A DNA stretch of 64,000 nucleotides, taken from NCBI RefSeq assembly GCF_003070865.1, contig NZ_CP026948.1, positions 1,984,001 to 2,048,000 of the forward strand. The letters run 5' to 3'. Position 1 is the first letter of the stretch. Every line of letters starts with the position of its first letter. The stretch is from Corynebacterium liangguodongii (GTDB taxonomy: Bacteria; Actinomycetota; Actinomycetes; Mycobacteriales; Mycobacteriaceae). The notes under the pieces were generated by a model. That model had not been told where the DNA came from. It was given only the letters and a program-made list of their open reading frames with translations, and made no database searches. The position numbers and the translations under genes were made by a program. This document shows positions 1 through 7,400 of the stretch, piece after piece.

Positions 1-204
1 GCCGAGGAGCCGGGCGCCGCCCCCAACGGCTCCTCCGCACGCCAGCTGGCGGCCCTTTCCGCGGTCAGCGGCTCTTCGGTGGACACCGCCTACATCGGCA
101 CCCAGATCGGCTGGAGCCTCCTGTGGGCCGGCATCATTGCCGCGGTCCTCGGCGGCGCCTACAACCTCGCCGTCCAGGCGGGGCTGCTTCCGGCGGCACG
201 CTAG
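1..204 (+). CDS. C-terminal end of a membrane protein (5' truncated)
   Basis: Reading frame 1 is open from the first base to a TAG at 202-204, giving 67 residues. The visible part has a Gly/Pro/Ser-rich stretch followed by a hydrophobic segment (roughly residues 40-62, IGWSLLWAGIIAAVLGG) that looks like a final transmembrane helix, then a short tail ending PAAR. A strong terminator follows at once. The rest of the gene lies outside the window, so no family can be assigned; it may be a permease or a membrane-anchored protein. Confidence 0.6.
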   Translation, partial: AEEPGAAPNGSSARQLAALSAVSGSSVDTAYIGTQIGWSLLWAGIIAAVLGGAYNLAVQAGLLPAAR

Positions 205-234
205 GAGCCAGCCCCCGCACCTATAAGCTCTATT

Positions 235-258
235 CGGCCCCGTTATCGGGGCCGTTTG
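235..258 (+). terminator. Rho-independent terminator
   Basis: Perfect 8-bp stem CGGCCCCG / CGGGGCCG with a TTAT loop, followed by TTTGTGT. It lies 30 bp after the stop of the truncated upstream gene and ends that transcript before the convergent pilus operon. Confidence 0.85.
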
Positions 259-433
259 TGTCTCGTCATCGATGTATAAGTCGCCGGCCCCGATCTTTCG
301 TTGTTCCGGGTCCACCCAGGTTGTCGCGTCGAACCCCAACGAGGAAATCCTGCAGCAGGCCTTTGTTCCACTCGATACCCCGGCGAGATCTAAGAGGAAA
401 ACCATCGGGGTAATGCGGCTGGGAATCCTTCGA

Positions 434-471
434 TGTGACATCTCACCCAGGCCAGCTGCCGAGATGTCACA
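434..471. repeat. Solitary A-type intergenic repeat module
   Basis: TGTGACATCTC and GAGATGTCACA form an inverted repeat with a core of exactly 38 bp, the same as the A modules in the large arrays further along. It sits in the convergent gap (205-525) between the first gene and the sortase gene. The usual AGGTGG boundary tag is degenerate or absent here. Apart from this module and the terminator, I see nothing recognisable in 259-525. Confidence 0.75.
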
Positions 472-525
472 CCGAAGCCCAGCGCCGTGCAGTTGGAGAC
501 TTTTCGCAGTGCAGGCGCAACCGGG

Positions 526-1404
526 CTATGCGTCCGCGGAGTCTAGCCGCGCCCGCGCCGCCCGACGGCGCTTCACAGCCCGCCACGCAACCAGCAGGGA
601 GACGATGACCACGAGCGCCACCACCGCGATCATCCACCACGACCACGCCCATCCCGACACCTCCGGCTCCGGCACACTGGGGTCAAGCGGCACGCGCTCG
701 GCGTGCACCAACAGCCGGTCGGTATTCAGCCCGTAGGGGGTGCAGGTGATCAGCGTGATCTTGTCCTTGCCCGGCTCGTAGGTCACTCGGTCGTAGGCCT
801 CGGGCTTGACCACCTCGCGCCCCGTCATCTGGTAGCGCAGGCGCTGGCCCATGACGTCGATGTAGATGTCGTCGCCTTCTTTGAGCATGGGAAGCTGGTC
901 GAACATGGCGGCGTTAACCATGCCGGTATGCGCGGAGATCACGGCGTTGGTCCCCTCTCCCCCGACGGGCAGGGTGGAGCCGTACATGTGGCCGGCACCG
1001 TCGTAGAGCACCTTCGGCGCGGTGGTGTGGAAGACGGGGAGGTCGACGTTGATGGCGGGGATGCGGATGCGCGCGATGGTGGAGAAGTTCTCGGGCAGCA
1101 CCAGCTGCGACATGTAGTAGTCAAAGCCGTCGTCGCCCTCGACCGGCGGGCGCGCGTGCGGCCCGGTGGCGAGGAGCCAGTCGTTGTACTCGTGGGCGAG
1201 GCGCAGCTGATCGGCCTTTTCGATGTCGCTGAGTGATTCAACAGCGTCCGAGTAGACCTCGTTCTGCCGGATCAGCGTGTAGTGGTTCGCCAACGTGGAC
1301 ACCACGGGGTAGAGCAGCAGGAGCGCACCCAGCACAAGCACGACGAGGGAGGCTGCGTTGCCGCTTTTCCGCCTCGCGGCCCGCTTATCGACGCCTACGC
1401 TCAC
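526..1404 (-). CDS. Class C sortase (pilus polymerase)
   Basis: A 292-residue membrane transpeptidase that joins pilin monomers through their sorting signals. The N-terminus has a basic stretch and a transmembrane helix (about residues 15-37). The catalytic domain shows the conserved His in SAHTGM, the active Cys in TLITCTP and the Arg in NTDRLLVHAER. A second transmembrane helix and a basic tail at the C-terminus are typical of class C. The GTG start at 1404 overlaps the upstream pilin stop as GTGA; a longer frame reaching upstream only shadows the pilin gene. It is the last gene of the pilus operon and presumably polymerises the pilins encoded before it. Confidence 0.93.
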   Translation of the reverse strand: MSVGVDKRAARRKSGNAASLVVLVLGALLLLYPVVSTLANHYTLIRQNEVYSDAVESLSDIEKADQLRLAHEYNDWLLATGPHARPPVEGDDGFDYYMSQLVLPENFSTIARIRIPAINVDLPVFHTTAPKVLYDGAGHMYGSTLPVGGEGTNAVISAHTGMVNAAMFDQLPMLKEGDDIYIDVMGQRLRYQMTGREVVKPEAYDRVTYEPGKDKITLITCTPYGLNTDRLLVHAERVPLDPSVPEPEVSGWAWSWWMIAVVALVVIVSLLVAWRAVKRRRAARARLDSADA

Positions 1405-2837
1405 GCCCCGGCCCCACCACGCCCGCGCCGGCGCAGGACGAGACCCGCGGCAATGAGCACAAGTGCCAGCATGGTGATGCCGAGCACTCCCGCGCCGGTC
1501 GATGCGAGCCCGGAACGGGAGCCCCCTTGTGTCCCGCCCTGCTCGGAGCCTTGGGCGCCTTCGCCTGGTCCAGCGGCCTGGGGCTGGGCCCCAGGCCCAC
1601 CATCGCCGCCACCGGGCTGCCCGGCGCCGCCGTGGGAGCTGGACCCGCCGGCGCCATTGCTGCCGGGACCGGAGCTGCCCGGGCCGTTGTTTCCTGGCCC
1701 GTCGGTGCCGCCCGAACCGGAATCGTCGGAACCCGGCAGGAAGCAGGCCTTGCGGGTGACCACGTTGACGTGGCTGGTCTTTTCCACGTCGACGGGGGTG
1801 CGCACGGCGTCCATCCCGTCGGTGCGCAGGTGCGCTGTCGTCTCCAGCGTGCCAAGCACCTCGCCGCGGCCCGGGGTGCCCCAGGGGCCGGACGTGTTCG
1901 CCTTGGTGGGGACCCGAATTTCGATGTGTGCGAGGGGGTCGGCCCTGCGGGCGTCGGCAAGCTGCGCTCGCGCCTGCTCCGTTAAGGTAAACGTCGCCGA
2001 CTTGGTGCCGTCGAGCGCGACGGTGTAGCCGGGGCCATCCGCAAGCTCGGTGGTCTTTCCGCCCGCGACGAGCGAAATCGTCGGCTTGGCCAGCTTGACC
2101 ACGGTCTCCTCTCCGCGCGGCTGCAGCCAGGGCAGCCGTAGCAGCATCTTTGCGGCCGCGGCCCGGACGATCACCGGGGAGTCCTCCCACTGGATGGTGT
2201 GCCCAGTGGAGAAATCCAAGGTGATCTCGTAGACCCCCACGCCGCCGTCGACGCTGGGATTGGGGATAGTGAAAGAATAATCGTATTCGACATAGGTGCC
2301 CGGCGCGGCCGCGTTGAGCCAGCGCGGGGTGTTGCATGCAGTGAGCGCCTGGGCACTCACGCCCAGCACCTGCGCCTTGGGAGCGAAGGTGCGGGTCATG
2401 GCCCCCGGGGCGAGCACGACAACCGCGGGCGCGTAAGACACGCGTGCGTCCCGCGTCTGCGGGTTATCGGCCACCTCGAGGAGGTAGACGCCCGGCTCGA
2501 GGCCGGTGAGAGTGGCCACACCGTCTTTGGTTGCCGCGCGGGCAACCTCGTCAAGCGTGGTTCCCGAGCGCAGCAGCGCCGGGACATCGAGCGCGCCAAG
2601 CTGCTCCTGGCCCGCTGCGGTGGAGGGGTCGATCCCATCGATGCGGCTGAGCACGACGTCTCGGTCGCCGATGAGCTCGAACCACTCCTGCCCCACCGAG
2701 TCGACGAGGCTGACATCTACCGTTCCGGCGGCCTGCGCTATTGCGGCAGGCCCGACGGCGGGCAGCGCCACCGGGGTCGCCGCCGCAGTCAGTGCAGCTG
2801 CGACCGCCAGAGGCAGCCACCTTCCTCGTCGACTCAT
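1401..2837 (-). CDS. LPXTG-type minor pilin (LASTG signal)
   Basis: A 478-residue secreted surface protein. A signal peptide occupies about residues 1-37. The C-terminus has a Gly/Ser-rich linker and the sorting signal LASTG (444-448), a hydrophobic helix and an RRRGRGG tail. The body resembles Spa-type pilin folds. A sorting motif departing from LPxTG at the second residue is characteristic of SpaB-like base pilins, so it probably ends the pilus and hands it to the cell-wall anchoring sortase; that role is inference. Start ATG at 2837 has AAGGAAGG upstream. It lies 33 bp after the major pilin gene and overlaps the sortase gene by 4 bp. Confidence 0.85.
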   Translation of the reverse strand: MSRRGRWLPLAVAAALTAAATPVALPAVGPAAIAQAAGTVDVSLVDSVGQEWFELIGDRDVVLSRIDGIDPSTAAGQEQLGALDVPALLRSGTTLDEVARAATKDGVATLTGLEPGVYLLEVADNPQTRDARVSYAPAVVVLAPGAMTRTFAPKAQVLGVSAQALTACNTPRWLNAAAPGTYVEYDYSFTIPNPSVDGGVGVYEITLDFSTGHTIQWEDSPVIVRAAAAKMLLRLPWLQPRGEETVVKLAKPTISLVAGGKTTELADGPGYTVALDGTKSATFTLTEQARAQLADARRADPLAHIEIRVPTKANTSGPWGTPGRGEVLGTLETTAHLRTDGMDAVRTPVDVEKTSHVNVVTRKACFLPGSDDSGSGGTDGPGNNGPGSSGPGSNGAGGSSSHGGAGQPGGGDGGPGAQPQAAGPGEGAQGSEQGGTQGGSRSGLASTGAGVLGITMLALVLIAAGLVLRRRGRGGAGA

Positions 2838-2870
2838 GGGTTCATCCTTCCTTGCAGTAGTGTGCTCGGC

Positions 2871-4367
2871 CTATGCGTTGTTGCGGCGGAGCTGGTAGGC
2901 GGCACCGCCGGCGAAGAGCACGAGGCCGATCGCGAGCATGGCCAGCATCGTGGTGGTACCGGTTGCGGGCAGCTTGCCGAAGATGTTGTCCTTGACGTTG
3001 TTCACCGTGGCGGTGTAGATCGGTCGGCTGTCCGCGTCACCGGGGGTGGTGAGGTTGAGCGGAGTCGGATCCGGTTTGAGCAGGTAGCCGGCCGGGGCCT
3101 GGGTCTCCACGGCGCAGTATTGCTTCTCCGGGTCGAACTGGAGGGCGTAGCCGTTAGCAACGGCAGCGGCATCTGCGGAGCCACCGGCGGTGGTGATCGT
3201 CGTGCCGGCGGTAGCGGTGCCCTCGGCGTTCGCGCCCGTCAGCGGTGCCGCATTCTCGGCGATCTGGTAGCTGGAACCCTGAGCGGTGCACTCGTAGATC
3301 TCAAAGACTGCGCCGGCACCGGTGGTGCCCTCGTCGACGTTGACACCGTTAACCGTCTTGCTCACGGCGACATCGGAGTACTGGGTGGTCACGGCGTCGT
3401 CGGTACCGTCGTTGGGGGTGGACGGGGTGGTGTCCAGCGGTGTGGTCGCGTTCGGGATGAACACCTGGGCGGTGTTGGAGAACTGGCCGTTGGCCGGAAT
3501 CTGGGTGACGGTGGCGTTGAACTTCACCGAGACGGTCAGCCCCGGGTTGGTGGCGCGCCATTCGGCCAGCTTCGCGCGGCCGGCGTCGGTGAAGTCAACG
3601 GTCAGCTTCGGTGCCGTCCAGTCGACGGTGTAGTCGGTGCCGGCCTCCAGGGTCTCACCGCCGGCGCCGCCGGTCACGGTCACCTGGGCACCCTCGGTCT
3701 GGTTGTAGGTCAGGCCCTGCTGCAGCGTGTCCTCGATGCGGAATTGGGTGATGGTGCGGGTGTCGTCCTGCAGCACATCACCGGCGGGAACCGGAGCGTT
3801 GACGGTGTAGACGATGTCCTGGCCAACGGTGACGTTGGTATCCACCGCGGACTTGGTCGGCTCAAGCAGCTGGTTCTTCGGGGAGATAGTCGGGTTGTAG
3901 TTGACCACGCCATCCTCGATCAGCGGCAAAGTGACCAGGAACGGGGCTGCGACGGTGTAGTTGCCGTTTTGGATTTCGGTCACGCGGTAGAGGCCGACGG
4001 TCACGTCGGGGAAGACGGCCTTGCCGTCAGCGCCCGTGGCAACGGTGAATGCCTCACCGGTTACGTTAGCGGCAGCGGCGCCGGCGGCGGTGATGTCGGA
4101 GGCCTCCTGCCAGCCGGCAGCGGTGTTGAGCTGGTTGGTCATCGCAACGCGCTCGACCTTGAACGAGGTGCCCTGGAGCGGCGTAGTGGTGCCGCCAGCC
4201 TCGCCGAGGCGCTTGTCGATGGTCAGGGAGGCATCGGCGTTGATGTCGACACCCTGGGTGTTCTGCGCAACTGCGAACGGGGCGTTGGGGGAAAACGCGA
4301 GCGGGGAGGCCGCCGCGATGGTGGCCGCTGCGGCGATCGCCAGGGCCTTGGAAGAGATTCGGGACAT
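2871..4367 (-). CDS. SpaH/EbpB-type major pilin
   Basis: A 498-residue shaft pilin. It has a signal peptide (about 1-35), a candidate pilin-motif lysine at K164 in the sequence ISPKN just before the KSAVDTNVTVGQDIVYTV strand typical of the family, and an E-box-like YCAVETQAPAGY near the C-terminus. The sorting signal LPATG lies at 466-470 with a membrane helix and an RRNNA tail. The family forms intramolecular isopeptide bonds and is polymerised by the class C sortase. RBS GAAAGGAAAG precedes the ATG. It lies between the tip and minor pilin genes, as in other Spa operons. Confidence 0.92.
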   Translation of the reverse strand: MSRISSKALAIAAAATIAAASPLAFSPNAPFAVAQNTQGVDINADASLTIDKRLGEAGGTTTPLQGTSFKVERVAMTNQLNTAAGWQEASDITAAGAAAANVTGEAFTVATGADGKAVFPDVTVGLYRVTEIQNGNYTVAAPFLVTLPLIEDGVVNYNPTISPKNQLLEPTKSAVDTNVTVGQDIVYTVNAPVPAGDVLQDDTRTITQFRIEDTLQQGLTYNQTEGAQVTVTGGAGGETLEAGTDYTVDWTAPKLTVDFTDAGRAKLAEWRATNPGLTVSVKFNATVTQIPANGQFSNTAQVFIPNATTPLDTTPSTPNDGTDDAVTTQYSDVAVSKTVNGVNVDEGTTGAGAVFEIYECTAQGSSYQIAENAAPLTGANAEGTATAGTTITTAGGSADAAAVANGYALQFDPEKQYCAVETQAPAGYLLKPDPTPLNLTTPGDADSRPIYTATVNNVKDNIFGKLPATGTTTMLAMLAIGLVLFAGGAAYQLRRNNA

Positions 4368-4486
4368 GGTGGGCTTTCCTTTCGAGGAAGATCTGTGAAG
4401 TTAGGACGGGGGAAAGGGTGTGGGCTGGTCGGACTCTTCCGTGGTTTTACGTCATGCCGAACAGCCTCCGCATGAATCGGGCTCGC

Positions 4487-7400
4487 TTACACGGTCGCAT
4501 CAATGGCCTCCGCTTCTTCGCTTGTCGACGCCCCGTCTTCGCGCCGCAGGAATCGCCACGCACCGAAGCCGAAGAGCAACAGGCCTAGCACGAGCATCCA
4601 CGCGAGCGTCTGCATGCCGGTATCCGGCAGAAGTGCGCCGATGATGCCTGTGAGCCGGAGCGCGCCGTAGCCGTCGGTGGCGGTAAGCGTCTGTCCGTTC
4701 GACGTCGCCGTGATGGTGACGTCGCCGAAGTAGCTAAACGTCTTATCCGTAGGCTCGCCGGAGATGTCAACGGTCACCGTGCACGTCAGCGACTGGCCGC
4801 TCGGCACGGTTCCTCCGGCGCACACCGAGGCCGGGATGACCCCGTCTTCGCCAATGTCGGTGCCATTGACGCTGTAGCCGGCCAACGAGGGGTCTTTAAA
4901 CTCCGTGACCTGGGCGTCGAACACGCCGGTGTTCTTCACCGTGTAGGTGATCTCCATCGTCGTGGCGTCATCGGCAAGGATCGCGCGATCGGCCACCGCG
5001 CCGGTCACCGCGCTCACCGGGGTGCCCGGGATGCGCTTGGTCACCTCGATGCCGGGGAAGCTGTTGAGCACCGTAAGTGCCCAGCGATCACCCGCGGTCG
5101 AGGTGTCCTCCCCGCTGGTCGCCAGCGCGACGAAGGACACGGTGCCCGAGCTTGAGGAGGCCGCGGCGTCGCCGATGAGGTCCCCGCTGGTCTGAACGGT
5201 GAGCGCGGGGTTGGCCTGGGGGTTTGCGTCGTCGACCTCGGTGACCACGCAGGTCGAATCCACGGGGACGTCTTTGATAATGTGCGTACCGCCGTCCTTG
5301 AGCTCGAAGGACTGGTCCGCGGCGCTGCACGCCTGGGTGAAGGCGAACGTGTTGCCGCTGCCTGGCTCGCCTTCGGCTTCCTTGGTAAATCGGACGTCGT
5401 ATAGCGCGCGCGGGTGGTAGAACTCCGCGCCGAGCACGAAGGTTACCGAGTCGCTCGGGGCACTACCGGGCACTGTGAACGTCGTGTTGTAGACCTTCGA
5501 ACCCACGTCCCCGAAAGGAACCTGCGTGAGGTTTTTCGAGGTCCCGTTGTACGCCTCGCCGGCCCATTCCGCGTAGCGCATGTAGGGACGCCGGTCCCCG
5601 CCGACGACCTCGACCTGGCCCCGGGCGGCGAGAGCGGGGCTGCTTTCTGCGTTGATTGCGCACTCTAGGCCGACGGGGAGGAGGACGGTATCATCCGACA
5701 CGACGCTGCCGTTGGTTGTCGGCAGCGTGCCTTCAACGACGCTGGTGAGCGGGTACGTCTTGGTCACTTCCCCCGCACCGCAGGTGATCACCAGCGTGTA
5801 GCCCGCCTCGGCGGCCCCGCCGAGGTAGCCGGCCTGGCGCAGCTTGAGGCCGACGGGTGCTGTGCGTCGCTCGATGGTGTCGGTGAAGGTGAACTTCGTC
5901 GGCTCGGTCGCTCCAGGTACCGGGGCGCGGCCCGTCGCGGTAGCTGGGTCTTTAGGATCGGGGTCCTCGTTCGACGCCGATGCCACGCTCATGGTGAGCT
6001 CCTGCGGCAGGCCCGCCGGGGCGACCTCCCGGAAGGTACAGAGCGAACCAGCGGGAACGAGTGCGCCCGGGCTGGTGTAGGTCCACGGGGTGCTCGACGT
6101 GGTGAAATCACCAGTACCGAGGGAGTTCGGGATGGTGTTGTCGTCCGTGCCGATGACGTTGGTCTGGAAGCCGATCGCCTTGCACTGCATGGCGAATTGG
6201 AACCGCGTCTCGGTCAACAGGGAGAGGTCCTCCTGCGTGCCTTCCACGCGCTTTTCCAGCTGCACAGGGGAGTACTGGTAGTTGTAGTGGTTCGTCAGCG
6301 TGACGTGGTTGGCCGCCGCGTCATCGACGGTGAGCACGGCCGGCGAGCTCGTCACACCATCGTCGAGGGCAGTGTCTGCCACCGCGTTGCCGCCGGCTCG
6401 GTCGATGACCCAGTCCACTTCCTCGGGCTTGAGGTAGGCCTCGAGCTTCTGGCCACCATCGCGCATCTCTAGACGCAACGATCCGAAGTTATCGCCGTCG
6501 ATCTTGCAGTCAGCGCCGACTGGCACCCCGGTATAGGTCGTGGTGCCCTCTCCCGTAATCGACTGGGTCTGCTCGAAGAGCATGGCAGTATCCCCCGTCT
6601 CCGGGTCGAAGCACTGCAAGTGGAATTGGTGAGTGTAGAGCTGTTTTTGCAGGTCCTGGCCAGAAGCGGCGTACTGCTCCCGCACGTTGGCGGGCAGGAT
6701 CGCGACCTTGTCTAGCTTGATGTCCGTCAGGCGGCGGGAGTAGACGTTTTGAATCGTGATTAAGTCATCGCCCTCCCGGGCGGTGAACTCGATCGAGTTG
6801 CCGTCGACGCTGGTGTTCCCCTCGCCGGTATTGAGACCGATCTTGGTGGTCAAGGTCACGCCACTGGCTGTCGTCGTCGCCCCTTCGGACCCAGCGCACT
6901 CCGCACCCTCGGGAATGCCCCCCTGGGAAAGGGTTTGCTCATCCTTGATGGTCGTCGAGATGTTCACCAGCGGCGAGCCATCGGGGCTGGTGCACACGAG
7001 AGTGATGGGGAACTGCCGATCCCGCTTGATTTGCTTGCGCGGGTCGGAGATGTATTGCTCCGTGGCGGTATCGAAGATCACCTGCTTGGTGCTTGTGACT
7101 GTCGACGGCTTGTAGCTATAGTCAGCCGAGACGCCGAACACCGTGGACTGGCCGATGGTAAAAGGCGTGCCAAGAGCAATGGTTGAGGGGTCCGAGGACT
7201 GGGTATCCAGCTCACGGTTGATCTTGTACTCAGTGCCCTTGTAGTTCGTGCGCGTGAGGCTATCCGGGTTAGCCTCGCTGATCACGCATTCGCTGCCGAG
7301 GGGAAGCTCTTCCGCAGTGACGCGTCCTTCCTGGCCGTCTGTGAGGTTGAACGTGAAGGTCTTCTCCACTGCCGTCGTCTCCGCGGGTGGCTCTGCGGGA

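Noticed and set aside
526..2337. 603-residue version of the sortase
   Set aside because: The extra N-terminal part reads through the minor pilin gene in another frame as a low-complexity Arg/Gly sequence; the GTG at 1404 with a 4-bp overlap is the natural start.
2199..4475. Long plus-strand ORF opposite the pilin genes
   Set aside because: It is antisense to two clear pilin genes with signal peptides and sorting motifs; in high-GC DNA the complementary frame stays open by chance, and its Val/Gly/Arg-rich translation has no domain.
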